The notes beneath the pieces were generated by a model. It saw only the letters and a program-made list of their open reading frames with translations. It did no database searches and was not told the origin of the DNA. A program made the position numbers and the translations under genes. Positions 1 through 8,744 of a DNA stretch of 64,000 nucleotides are shown here, piece after piece. The stretch is from Bradyrhizobium sp. CB82. GTDB taxonomy: Bacteria > Pseudomonadota > Alphaproteobacteria > Rhizobiales > Xanthobacteraceae. The stretch covers positions 3,849,001-3,913,000 of the forward strand of contig NZ_CP121650.1 in assembly GCF_029714405.1 (NCBI RefSeq), given 5' to 3'. Positions within the stretch are counted from its first letter, which is position 1; each line of letters begins with the position of its first letter.

Positions 1-657
1 ATAGCAATTGTCCTGGCCGGCGGGACCGCCGAGCCGTTCCGCATCGATGGGGCCGCCGAGGACGATGCCGCAGCCGGTGAGCGGGCTATGGCCGGGCTCG
101 GTGACCTCTCCCGCGACGCCGTGATCGCCGTATCGGCGAGCGGCTCGACGCCCTTCACCGTCGCGGCCGCCGCCGAGGCACGCCGTCGCGGCGCTTTCGT
201 GATCGGCATCGCACATCGCCCGGGGGTACCCCTGCTCGTCGGTGCCGACTCGTCGATCCTGCTTGAAAGCGGGGAGGAGGCGCTGCGCGGCTCGACACGG
301 CTCGCGGCCGGAGCTGCGCAAAAGGCCGCGCTCGGCATGCTCTCATCCTTGATGGGATTCGAGCTTGGCCACATCCATCGGGGCCTGATGGTCAATCTGA
401 AGGCCGACAATGCAAAATTGCGCGAGCGGGCGCGCGGGATCGTCGCAACAATCGCCGGCGTCGGTGATGCGGAAGCGGAAGCGGCGCTGCGCGAGGCCGG
501 CGGCGAGGTCAAGCCGGCGATCCTGATCGCCAGCGGGATCGTCAGCATGAGCGAAGCGGTCACGTGGCTCGCTGCTGCGGAAGGCCGGATAGACGACGCG
601 TTGCGCCGCGCAAGCGTCAACGGGATCACGGGCGAAGGCCCGAACAAGGGAGCGTAG
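1..657 (+). CDS. murQ: N-acetylmuramic acid 6-phosphate etherase-like SIS protein, 3' part
   Basis: The frame is open from the first base to the stop, so the 5' end lies outside the window; the ATG at 88 is internal. The 218 visible residues hold a SIS sugar-phosphate fold with the motifs SASGSTPF and GSTRLAAGAAQKAAL, followed by a MurQ-like C-terminal block (LMVNLKADNAKLRERA). MurQ cleaves the lactyl ether of MurNAc-6-phosphate to give GlcNAc-6-phosphate and lactate in the cytoplasm. The stop is one base before the ATG of an ABC sugar-binding protein, so the enzyme probably acts on what that importer brings in. A related GckR-like or other sugar-phosphate SIS role is possible. Confidence 0.8.
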   Translation: MAIVLAGGTAEPFRIDGAAEDDAAAGERAMAGLGDLSRDAVIAVSASGSTPFTVAAAAEARRRGAFVIGIAHRPGVPLLVGADSSILLESGEEALRGSTRLAAGAAQKAALGMLSSLMGFELGHIHRGLMVNLKADNAKLRERARGIVATIAGVGDAEAEAALREAGGEVKPAILIASGIVSMSEAVTWLAAAEGRIDDALRRASVNGITGEGPNKGA

Positions 658-658
658 C

Positions 659-1921
659 ATGAGACGGACGTTCAAAGCTGCAATAGGAGCCGAGGTTGCC
701 ACGTTGGCGTTGCTTGCGGGGCTCGCGTCGGCCCAGGCAGGCTCGCTGAAGATAGAGAGTTGGCGCAACGACGACGCCGACATCTGGAACTCGAAGATCA
801 TCCCAGCCTTCAACAAGCATTATCCCGACATCAAGATCGAATTCGCGCCCTCAGCGCCCAAGGAATACAACGCCGCGCTCAACGCGCGGCTCGATGGCGG
901 CACCGCCGGCGATCTCATCACGTGCCGTCCGTTCGACGCCTCGCTCGCGCTCTATCAGAAGCATCAGCTCGACGCGGTCGACGGCCTCAAGGGCATGGAC
1001 AATTTCTCCGATGTCGCAAAGGCCGCATGGCAAACGGACGACGGCAAAACCACCTTCTGTGTTCCGATCGCCTCCGTCATCGCCGGGTTCATCTACAACA
1101 AGGAAGCTTTCGCCAAGGTCGGCGTATCCGAGCCGAAGACGCTTGAGGAATTCCACGCTGTCCTCGAGAAGCTGAAGAAGGACGGGACCTATGTCCCGCT
1201 GGTGATGGGCACGGCTGACCAGTGGGAGGCTGCGACCATGGGATTCCAGAACATCGGTCCCGACTATTGGAAGGGCGAGACTGGTCGCGCCAATCTGATT
1301 GCGGGCAAGGAGAAGCTTACCGACCCGCAATACGTCGCAGTGTTCAAGGAGATCGCAAGCTGGGCGCCATATCTGGGATCGGGCTTCCAGGCGCAGACCT
1401 ACGCCGACAGTCAGAACCTGTTCTCGCTCGGCAAGGGTGCGATCTATGCGGCTGGCTCGTGGGATATCTCGACGTTCCGCGGCCAGGCGAAGTTCGCCAT
1501 GGGTGCATTCCCGCCGCCGCAGCCGGCCGGCACGACGGATTGTTATATCTCCGATCACACCGATATCGCGATGGGCGTCAATGCAGCGTCGAAGAACAAG
1601 GAAGACGCGAAGAAGTTCCTGGAATGGCTGACGACGCCGGAATTCGCAACGATCTACGCCAATGCGCTTCCCGGCTTCTTCTCCCTCGCCAAGAGTCCGG
1701 TGAAGGTCGAGGACGACGTCGCAGCGACGATGGTTGGATGGCGACAGACCTGCAAGTCGACCATCCGCAACTCGTATCAGATCCTGTCGCGCGGTACGCC
1801 GAATCTGGAAAACGAGCTTTGGAACGTGTCGGCGCAGGTCGTCAACGGCAAGCTGACGCCTGATGCCGCCGGCAAGCAACTGCAGGACGGCCTCGACAAG
1901 TGGTACAAGCCCGCTAAGTGA
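659..1921 (+). CDS. ABC transporter sugar-binding protein (family 1)
   Basis: This 420-residue periplasmic protein has a typical export signal: a basic start (MRRTFKAA) followed by a hydrophobic stretch ending near ASAQAG at about residue 30. The mature part has features of family 1 extracellular solute-binding proteins, including the early SWRNDD segment, NKHYPDIKIEF, and the aromatic-rich C-terminus. It begins one base after the MurQ stop, so the two are likely translationally coupled. It delivers substrate to the two permeases and the ATPase that follow. The substrate is inferred to be an amino sugar or oligosaccharide from the MurQ link; the sequence alone does not fix it. Confidence 0.88.
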   Translation: MRRTFKAAIGAEVATLALLAGLASAQAGSLKIESWRNDDADIWNSKIIPAFNKHYPDIKIEFAPSAPKEYNAALNARLDGGTAGDLITCRPFDASLALYQKHQLDAVDGLKGMDNFSDVAKAAWQTDDGKTTFCVPIASVIAGFIYNKEAFAKVGVSEPKTLEEFHAVLEKLKKDGTYVPLVMGTADQWEAATMGFQNIGPDYWKGETGRANLIAGKEKLTDPQYVAVFKEIASWAPYLGSGFQAQTYADSQNLFSLGKGAIYAAGSWDISTFRGQAKFAMGAFPPPQPAGTTDCYISDHTDIAMGVNAASKNKEDAKKFLEWLTTPEFATIYANALPGFFSLAKSPVKVEDDVAATMVGWRQTCKSTIRNSYQILSRGTPNLENELWNVSAQVVNGKLTPDAAGKQLQDGLDKWYKPAK

Positions 1922-1927
1922 CGCCAG

Positions 1928-1957
1928 TCCCTCTCCCCGCGAAAGCGGGGAGAGGGA
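1928..1957. terminator. Perfect 13-bp stem-loop between binding protein and permease
   Basis: The arms TCCCTCTCCCCGC and GCGGGGAGAGGGA are perfectly complementary around a GAAA loop. There is no T-tract, so full termination is not implied. In ABC operons such hairpins after the binding-protein gene often protect the upstream mRNA or attenuate downstream genes, giving an excess of binding protein. The sequence also resembles short dispersed palindromes common in rhizobial genomes. Confidence 0.7.
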
Positions 1958-2065
1958 CCTTCCTTGTCCTATTCGATAGTTGCTGCACACTCCGCTAACA
2001 CATGGCGCGAGCCTCGAACGCGGATAGGGACGATAACGCACGGTAGGTTCAATCTCTTTCCCGTC

Positions 2066-3016
2066 ATGCCCGAATCGGTCTCGAACATCACCGCCCAGAT
2101 GCCTCGCGCAAAACTCGCGGGCCTTCTGCTATTCTTTCTCGGGCCGGCGGTCGCGATCTACACCCTGTTCTCGATCTATCCGCTCGTCGCGACGATGGCG
2201 CTCTCCACCTACACGAGCGATCCGTCTGGGGCCCGGTCTTTCGTCGGGCTCGCCAACTTCGAAACGCTGCTCGGCGACGCGCTGTGGTCAAAGCCGTTCT
2301 GGAATGCCTTCAGCAACAATCTGATATTCTTCGCCGTGCACATGTGCGTGCAGAATCCGATCGGCATCGCGCTCGCAGGATTGCTGAGCCTGCCGGGCCT
2401 GAGGCTCAAGGGCTTTTATCGCACCGTCATGTTTCTGCCGACGATGCTTTCGGTTGTCATCGTCGGTTTCTCCTGGAATCTGATCCTTTCCCCCCTCTGG
2501 GGCGTAGCTGCCGGCGCCTTGAAGGCCGTGGGGCTGGGCTCACTATTCGCTCCCTGGCTCGGCCTTGAATCGAGCGCGCTCGTAACCCTGTCCCTCATCT
2601 CCGTCTGGCAATTCGTCGGCATCCCGATGATGCTCATCTATGCCGCGCTGCTCAACATCCCCGAAGAGTTGATCGACGCGGCTCGCGTCGACGGGCTCGG
2701 ACATTTCCGCATCTTCTTCCACATCAAGCTTCCGCTCGTCCTGCCGACGATCAGCCTGGTATCGGTCTTGACCTTCGTTGCCAACTTCAACGCTTTCGAT
2801 CTGATCTATTCGGTCAAGGGCGCGCTTGCGGGGCCGAATTTCGCGACCGACATTCTCGGCACTTTCTTCTATCGCACCTTCTTCGGCAATCAGCTCCAGC
2901 TCGGCAATCCGACGATGGGTTCCGCGGTCGCGACCGTGATGTTCTTCATCATCCTCGTCGGCCTCTGCCTCTATCTCTTCCTCGTCCAGCGGCGCATCCG
3001 CCGTTACGCTTTCTGA
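2066..3016 (+). CDS. ABC sugar transporter permease 1 (MalF/UgpA type)
   Basis: This is an inner-membrane permease of 316 residues from the ATG at 2066. The frame is open upstream to a TTG at 1964, but those residues are not hydrophobic and do not resemble the family, so 2066 (or the ATG at 2099) is preferred. It has about six membrane segments, beginning LAGLLLFFLGPAVAIYTLF, and an EAA loop (DAARVDGLGHFRIFFHIKLPL without the final residues) that docks on the ATPase. It follows the binding-protein gene after the hairpin and precedes the second permease by nine bases. Confidence 0.88.
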   Translation: MPESVSNITAQMPRAKLAGLLLFFLGPAVAIYTLFSIYPLVATMALSTYTSDPSGARSFVGLANFETLLGDALWSKPFWNAFSNNLIFFAVHMCVQNPIGIALAGLLSLPGLRLKGFYRTVMFLPTMLSVVIVGFSWNLILSPLWGVAAGALKAVGLGSLFAPWLGLESSALVTLSLISVWQFVGIPMMLIYAALLNIPEELIDAARVDGLGHFRIFFHIKLPLVLPTISLVSVLTFVANFNAFDLIYSVKGALAGPNFATDILGTFFYRTFFGNQLQLGNPTMGSAVATVMFFIILVGLCLYLFLVQRRIRRYAF

Positions 3017-3025
3017 GGAGGCGGC

Positions 3026-3859
3026 ATGACGGCGGAGCAGCGCGCAAGGAGCCTCGGCGTCCATCTCGTCCTGATCGCCTACAGCCTGCTGGCGGTCGGT
3101 CCGATCCTGCTGGTCGTGATGAATTCGTTCAAGGTGCGCAACGCCATCTTCGGTAGCCCGCTCGCTCCGCCGGACGCCACAACCTTCAGTCTCGTCGGCT
3201 ATGAGAAGGTGTTCCGCTCCTCCCATATCCTGACCTACTATTCGAATTCGCTGATCGTGACCCTCGTCAGCATGGCGCTCGTGCTGCTGTTTGGTGCGAT
3301 GGCGGCCTGGGCGCTGACCGAGTACCGCTTTCGCGGTTCGACGGCGCTCGCACTGTTTCTGTCGATCGGCATCATGGTGCCGATCCGGCTTGGCTCCGTT
3401 GCGATCCTCAACATGATGCGGTCTGCTGGCCTCAACGACACGCTGACGGCCCTGATCCTCGTCTACGTCGCGCAGGGCCTGCCGATGTCGATCTTCATAT
3501 TGAGCGAGTTCATCCAGCAGATCCCCAAGGACCTGCGCGACGCTGCTCGCTGCGACGGCGTGCCGGAAACCCGTATCTTCTTCGAAGTGGTCGCACCACT
3601 GCTGCGGCCGGCGATCGCGACCGTCGCTGTGTTCACCATAGTGCCGATCTGGAACGACCTCTGGTTTCCGCTGATCCTGACGTCGAGCGACTCGACGCAT
3701 ACGGTCACGCTCGGCGTTCAGCAGTTTCTTGGCCAGTACATCACCGACTGGAATTCCGTGCTCGCCGCGCTGTCGATGGCGATCCTGCCGGTCGTGGTCA
3801 TCTACGTGATCCTCTCGCGCCAACTCATCGCAGGCCTCACCTCCGGCGCGGTCAAATAG
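3026..3859 (+). CDS. ABC sugar transporter permease 2 (MalG/UgpE type)
   Basis: A 277-residue inner-membrane permease with about six hydrophobic segments and the EAA-loop sequence DLRDAARCDGVPETRIFFE near residue 170. It starts at an ATG preceded by GAGGAGGC, nine bases after the first permease. It pairs with that permease to form the membrane channel of a carbohydrate CUT1-type importer energised by the ATPase at 3869. Length and layout are normal for the family. Confidence 0.9.
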   Translation: MTAEQRARSLGVHLVLIAYSLLAVGPILLVVMNSFKVRNAIFGSPLAPPDATTFSLVGYEKVFRSSHILTYYSNSLIVTLVSMALVLLFGAMAAWALTEYRFRGSTALALFLSIGIMVPIRLGSVAILNMMRSAGLNDTLTALILVYVAQGLPMSIFILSEFIQQIPKDLRDAARCDGVPETRIFFEVVAPLLRPAIATVAVFTIVPIWNDLWFPLILTSSDSTHTVTLGVQQFLGQYITDWNSVLAALSMAILPVVVIYVILSRQLIAGLTSGAVK

Positions 3860-3868
3860 GTTGTCAGA

Positions 3869-4960
3869 ATGGCCAATCTGCGCATCGAGCACCTCAACAA
3901 GCGCTATGGCGCGACGACAGTGCTCAACGACGTCAACCTGAACATCCAGGACGGTGAATTCGTCGTTCTCGTCGGCCCTTCAGGCTGTGGCAAGTCGACG
4001 CTTCTGCGTATGATTGCCGGGCTCGACGGCGCATCGGGCGGCGACATCCATATCGCTGGCAAGCTTGTCAACACGCTCGCGCCTGCCGAGCGCGGCATCG
4101 CGATGGTGTTCCAGTCCTACGCGCTCTATCCGCACATGAATGTGCGCAAGAATATGACCTTTGGGTTGAAGTTTACCGGCGTGCCTCCGGCCGAACGCGA
4201 GCGGCGCGTCACGGAGGCGGCCCGCATGCTGCGGCTCGACGAGCTGCTCGAGCGCTATCCGCGCGATCTTTCCGGCGGCCAGCGCCAGCGTGTTGCGATC
4301 GGCCGCGCGATCGTGCGCGAGCCCGCTGTTTTCCTGTTCGACGAGCCGCTCTCCAATCTCGATGCGGCCTTGCGCGTCTCGACACGCGTCGAGATCGCGA
4401 ATTTGCACAGGCTGCTGAAATCGACGATCGTCTATGTCACGCACGACCAGGTCGAGGCGATGACGCTCGCCGACCGGATCGTCGTGATGAACAAGGGCTG
4501 CATCGAGCAGGTCGGCAGACCGCTCGATCTCTACTATGCGCCGGCCAACCTGTTCGTCGCCGGCTTCATCGGCTCGCCCGCGATGAATCTTTTCGAGGCC
4601 AAAGTTGGCAGTATCGAGGGCGGATGTGTACGGGTGGCCGGACCCGGCTTTCGCAGCTTCGATGTGCCGACGACCTCATTGAAGGTGGGCGACACGCTGA
4701 CGGTCGGTGTCCGTCCGGAGCATCTTGGCCGAGGGGAAGACGGTCCCTTCGCCGTGGAAGGCGTCGTCGAACTGGTCGAACGGCTCGGCGAAGCCTCCTT
4801 CGCCTATGTGCGCCGCGCCGATGACAGGCTGTTCGTTGCCGAGGTGCGCGGCAGGCGGACCCCGATGCCGGGCGAACGAGTTACGTTCTTTGCCGCAGCC
4901 CAGGACGTACACGTCTTCGACGCCGCGGGCCTGCGGGTCTCGACGCGGCACGATGCTTAG
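3869..4960 (+). CDS. ABC sugar transporter ATPase (MalK/UgpC type)
   Basis: A 363-residue cytoplasmic ATPase. Visible motifs in order are Walker A GPSGCGKST (about residues 36-44), the signature LSGGQRQRV, Walker B VFLFDEPLSNLDA and the switch histidine in VYVTHDQVEAM. The C-terminal third is a TOBE-type regulatory domain with GVRPEHLG, as expected for CUT1 ATPases. It sits nine bases after permease 2 and completes the importer. Confidence 0.92.
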   Translation: MANLRIEHLNKRYGATTVLNDVNLNIQDGEFVVLVGPSGCGKSTLLRMIAGLDGASGGDIHIAGKLVNTLAPAERGIAMVFQSYALYPHMNVRKNMTFGLKFTGVPPAERERRVTEAARMLRLDELLERYPRDLSGGQRQRVAIGRAIVREPAVFLFDEPLSNLDAALRVSTRVEIANLHRLLKSTIVYVTHDQVEAMTLADRIVVMNKGCIEQVGRPLDLYYAPANLFVAGFIGSPAMNLFEAKVGSIEGGCVRVAGPGFRSFDVPTTSLKVGDTLTVGVRPEHLGRGEDGPFAVEGVVELVERLGEASFAYVRRADDRLFVAEVRGRRTPMPGERVTFFAAAQDVHVFDAAGLRVSTRHDA

Positions 4961-4963
4961 CTC

Positions 4964-5542
4964 ATGACGAGCCTCGTGCGCTATCTCACCCATCCTCAGG
5001 TGAACATTGATCCGGCGATCGCCGTCCCATCATGGGGGCTGAGTGAGATCGGGAGGGCTCGCACGGAGGCAGTCGCGAGCACGCGGCAGCTCGCGCGCAC
5101 CACGCAGATCATCTCCAGTGGCGAGCGGAAGGCGATCGAGACAGCCGAGATCATCGCCACGAAGCTGAACCTCGAGGTAGAGGTGCGGGAGGCGATGCAT
5201 GAGAATGACCGGTCCGCAACCGGCTTCCTGATGCCGGACGAGTTTCAGGCGGTGGCCGATCGGTTTTTTGCCGAGCCCCAAATCAGCGTTCGGGGCTGGG
5301 AGCGGGCGGTTGACGCCCAGTCGCGTATCGTCCGCGAGGTCGAACACGTCCTGGCTCGGAATAAACCGGGCGATGTGCTCTTTGTCGGCCACGGTGGCGT
5401 CGGCACTCTGCTGTATTGCCATTATTCGGGCGTTGCGATTGATCGTAGACATGATCAGCCCGGCAGCGGCGGTTACTATTTTGCGTTCAGCAGAGACGAT
5501 CGCCGCGTGCAACATTCTTGGCGTCGCCTCGAAGACCTCTGA
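4964..5542 (+). CDS. Histidine phosphatase family protein (phosphoglycerate mutase fold)
   Basis: This 192-residue protein begins three bases after the ATPase stop and is probably the last gene of the operon. Conserved blocks of the branch are ISSGERKAIETAEIIA and FVGHGGVGTLL, the latter carrying the second catalytic histidine. The usual N-terminal RHG motif is replaced by RYLTHPQ, so the phospho-accepting histidine is presumably the one in THP at residue 10. Its substrate is unknown; a small phosphoester such as a sugar phosphate would fit the neighbours. Confidence 0.78.
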   Translation: MTSLVRYLTHPQVNIDPAIAVPSWGLSEIGRARTEAVASTRQLARTTQIISSGERKAIETAEIIATKLNLEVEVREAMHENDRSATGFLMPDEFQAVADRFFAEPQISVRGWERAVDAQSRIVREVEHVLARNKPGDVLFVGHGGVGTLLYCHYSGVAIDRRHDQPGSGGYYFAFSRDDRRVQHSWRRLEDL

Positions 5543-6033
5543 TCTTGCCCGAGGCATGTGGGTCAGATCTCAAATTGCGAGCGGTCGTCTGCCGAGTAGA
5601 CCGCGAGCGGCTTCGCATCGTAGTCCAATCGGAGCACGAGACCGGCGGTCGATATCGGTCGTCTTGGGAACTGTTGGCAAGACGGTCCGATATTTCGGAT
5701 GAGGTCTCCGGGTCGTTTTCCGGAGCTTCGGGCAGATCGTCCCTGGTCAGGCCGAAGGGCTTGCGGGGAACCTCGCAAAATGAATAGGATGCGACGAATG
5801 GCTCAGCCTTTTAAGGGCTGGCACGGATGCTGCTTGGGTCGTCGGCAAAAGGAGCACGAGCTCCAGACCAAGCAAGGCGAGGGGAACGCTCAGATGCCAG
5901 CCCGTATTCAAATCATCACCTAGAGCGACAGGCGATGCCGCCTGCCTAGCATCGCGCGCCGCCGGAAGCCGGAGCGCAGGGGGCGGGCGCGCGTCGACGC
6001 TTGATGCCGGTTTAGCACGCAATGGAGGACATG
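5543..6033. other. Intergenic region before the pyruvate dehydrogenase operon
   Basis: About 490 bases with no convincing gene. Short open frames exist but none has a good start or a recognisable product. The one signal worth naming is the candidate sigma-54 promoter at 5819-5834, about 200 bases before aceE, leaving a long untranslated leader. Confidence 0.6.
5819..5834 (+). promoter_or_regulatory. Candidate sigma-54 promoter (-24/-12)
   Basis: The sequence TGGCAC-GGATG-CTGCT matches the sigma-54 pattern TGGCAC-N5-TTGCW at all bases except the first T of the -12 box. The GG and GC dinucleotides have correct spacing. It lies upstream of aceE in the same module as the NtrC-family regulator at 20038, whose GAFTGA loop marks it as a sigma-54 activator. 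The functional link is inferred; no upstream activator site was identified. Confidence 0.55.
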
Positions 6034-8721
6034 ATGACAGTTGCAGACGCGCACGACCTGGATCCGCAGGAAACCCAGGAGTGGTTGGATGCGCTGTCAG
6101 CAATACAGGGCCATCGTGGCAACGAGCGAGCCGAGTTCGTCGTCAATACGATGATTGATGCCGCCCGCAAGGGTGGGCTCGGCATTCAGCAGACGCTGAC
6201 GACACCCTATTGCAACACAATTCCTCTGAGTCAGCAGCCGGCATTGCCGGGCGATCGCGCGATCGAGCACAAGCTGCGCTCGATCATCCGGTGGAATGCC
6301 CTTGCGATCGTGCTCCGTGCCAACAAGGAGAGCTCGGAGCTCGGCGGTCACATTGCAAGCTTCCAGTCGGCCGCGACGCTCTACGACATCGGCTTCGGTC
6401 ATTTCTGGCATGCGCCGACGGAGACGCACGGGGGCGATCTGATTCTCGTCCAAGGGCACAGTTCGCCCGGCATCTACGCGCGCGCCTTCCTCGAGGGGCG
6501 GCTGAGCGAGGAACAGCTTCTCAGCTTCAGGCAGGAGGCCGCTGGCAAGGGCCTGTCGAGCTATCCGCATCCCTGGCTCATGCCCGACTTCTGGCAATTC
6601 CCCACAGTGTCGATGGGATTGGGGCCCCTGATTGCGATCTATCAGGCGCGATTCCTGAAGTATCTCCAGAATCGCAATTTGGCCGAGACATCGAACCGCA
6701 AGGTCTGGGCCTTCATGGGCGACGGCGAGACGGACGAGCCGGAATCGCTCGGCGCGATCTCGCTCGCCGGTCGCGAGAAGCTCGACAATCTCATCTTCGT
6801 CATCAACTGCAACCTTCAGCGACTCGACGGGCCTGTTCGTGGCAACGGCAAGATCGTTCAGGAGCTCGAGAGTGTCTTCCGCGGAGCAGGCTGGAACGTC
6901 ATCAAGGTGCTGTGGGGATCGGGATGGGATCGCCTGCTGGAGAAAGATAAAAGCGGCTTGCTGCTCAAGCGCATGGAGGAGTGCGTCGATGGCGAGTACC
7001 AGGACTTCAAGAGCAAGAGCGGTGCCTACATCCGCGAGCATTTCTTTGGCAGGTACGATGAGCTGAAGCAACTCGTCGCCGACATGAGCGACGACGATAT
7101 CTGGAAGCTGGCTCGCGGTGGTCACGATCCGGAGAAGGTTTTTGCGGCCTACGCCGCCGCGGTCAATCACAAGGGTCAGCCCACGGTCATCCTGCCCAAG
7201 ACCGTCAAAGGCTTCGGCATGGGTGAGTCGGGCGAAGGCCAGATGATCGCGCACCAGGCCAAGAAGATGACGCAGGACGCTCTGCGCGGCTTCCGCGATC
7301 GCTTCCAGGTGCCGGTCGCCGACGAGGACCTGGCGAAAGTCCCCTTCCTCCGCCTGCCGGAAGACAGCCCGGAGATGAAATACTTCCGGGCGCAGCGTGA
7401 GAAGCTCGGCGGCTGCCTGCCGCAGCGCAGACGCAAGTCCGTATCCCTGCAAATTCCACCGCTCTCGGCCTTCCAGCGGCTGCTCGAAAGCACGGGCGAC
7501 CGCGAAATTTCGACCACGATGGCCTTCGTGCAGATGCTCGGCGCACTCGTGCGCGACAAAGCGATTGGCAAGCATATCGTGCCGATCGTGCCGGACGAGT
7601 CCCGAACCTTCGGCATGGAAGGCATGTTCCGCCAGCTCGGCATCTACTCTTCGGTTGGTCAGCTCTACCGTCCGCAGGACGCCGATCAGCTCATGTACTA
7701 CCGCGAGGACAAGAGCGGGCAGGTCTTCCAGGAGGGCATCAACGAAGGCGGTGCCATGTCGAGCTGGATCGTCGCGGCGACCTCCTACAGCACGAACAAC
7801 GTGCCTATGATTCCATTCTATATCTACTACTCGATGTTCGGTCTTCAGCGCGTCGGCGATCTCGCCTGGCTCGCAGGGGACATGCGTGCGAGGGGGTTCC
7901 TTCTCGGCGGCACCGCCGGCCGCACCACGCTGAATGGCGAAGGGTTGCAACACGAGGACGGGCATAGCCACATTCTTGCCGGCACCATTCCGAACTGCGT
8001 GTCCTACGATCCGACCTTTGCCTATGAGGTCGTGACGATCGTGCGCGAAGGCATGCGCCGGATGTACGAGGCGCAGGAGGACGTCTACTACTACATCACC
8101 CTGATGAACGAGAATTACCCGCATCCCGCGCTCGCCGACGCAGGCAAGGGCGCGGAGGAGGGAATACTCAAGGGACTCTATCTGCTGAACGGCGGAGGCG
8201 AGACGGCGAAGAAGGAGCTTCGCGTCCAGCTTGTCGGCTCCGGCACGATCCTGCGCGAGGTGATGGCGGCCGCCGATCTGCTCAAGGCCGATTTCGGCGT
8301 GACCGCCGATGTGTGGAGCGCGACGAGCTTCAACGAGTTGCGTCGCGACGGCATGGCCGCGGAGCGCTGGAATCTGCTGCATCCGACCGAGCCGCGGCGC
8401 AAGAGCTGGGTGGAGGCGCAGCTGGAAGGACATCCCGGGCCGGTCGTGGCCTCCACGGATTACATGCGCAACTACCCGGATCAGATCCGGGAATACGTCC
8501 AGGCGGCCGGGCGCCGCTACGTCGTGCTCGGCACGGACGGCTTCGGTCGTAGCGACTACCGCGTGAAGCTTCGTAAGTTCTTCGAGGTCGACCGGCATTA
8601 CGTCGCCGTCGCTGCGCTCAAGGCACTCGCCGACGATGGAGCCATCAAGCCGGCGGTCGTGGCCGAGGCTATCGCCAAATATCAAATCGACGCTGGGCGC
8701 TCTGCGCCCTGGACCGTGTGA
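6034..8721 (+). CDS. aceE: Pyruvate dehydrogenase E1 component, homodimeric type
   Basis: This 895-residue enzyme decarboxylates pyruvate with thiamine diphosphate and passes the acetyl group to lipoyl-E2. Its size matches the single-chain AceE type (E. coli about 887), not the split PdhA/PdhB type usual in alphaproteobacteria. The thiamine-diphosphate motif begins GDGETDEPESLG near residue 230. Homologous blocks include HFFGRYDEL and the C-terminal GTDGFGRSDYR. The frame is open from an ATG at 6022, but GGAGG at 6024-6028 best serves the ATG at 6034. It is followed by aceF and lpd on the same strand. Confidence 0.94.
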   Translation: MTVADAHDLDPQETQEWLDALSAIQGHRGNERAEFVVNTMIDAARKGGLGIQQTLTTPYCNTIPLSQQPALPGDRAIEHKLRSIIRWNALAIVLRANKESSELGGHIASFQSAATLYDIGFGHFWHAPTETHGGDLILVQGHSSPGIYARAFLEGRLSEEQLLSFRQEAAGKGLSSYPHPWLMPDFWQFPTVSMGLGPLIAIYQARFLKYLQNRNLAETSNRKVWAFMGDGETDEPESLGAISLAGREKLDNLIFVINCNLQRLDGPVRGNGKIVQELESVFRGAGWNVIKVLWGSGWDRLLEKDKSGLLLKRMEECVDGEYQDFKSKSGAYIREHFFGRYDELKQLVADMSDDDIWKLARGGHDPEKVFAAYAAAVNHKGQPTVILPKTVKGFGMGESGEGQMIAHQAKKMTQDALRGFRDRFQVPVADEDLAKVPFLRLPEDSPEMKYFRAQREKLGGCLPQRRRKSVSLQIPPLSAFQRLLESTGDREISTTMAFVQMLGALVRDKAIGKHIVPIVPDESRTFGMEGMFRQLGIYSSVGQLYRPQDADQLMYYREDKSGQVFQEGINEGGAMSSWIVAATSYSTNNVPMIPFYIYYSMFGLQRVGDLAWLAGDMRARGFLLGGTAGRTTLNGEGLQHEDGHSHILAGTIPNCVSYDPTFAYEVVTIVREGMRRMYEAQEDVYYYITLMNENYPHPALADAGKGAEEGILKGLYLLNGGGETAKKELRVQLVGSGTILREVMAAADLLKADFGVTADVWSATSFNELRRDGMAAERWNLLHPTEPRRKSWVEAQLEGHPGPVVASTDYMRNYPDQIREYVQAAGRRYVVLGTDGFGRSDYRVKLRKFFEVDRHYVAVAALKALADDGAIKPAVVAEAIAKYQIDAGRSAPWTV

Positions 8722-8744
8722 CGCAGCGGAGCCGAGGCAGAACA

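Noticed and set aside
2543..3892. A 449-codon minus-strand frame opposite the ABC permeases
   Set aside because: Its composition is Asp/Glu/Arg/His repeats typical of antisense to membrane proteins, and no start signal is visible.
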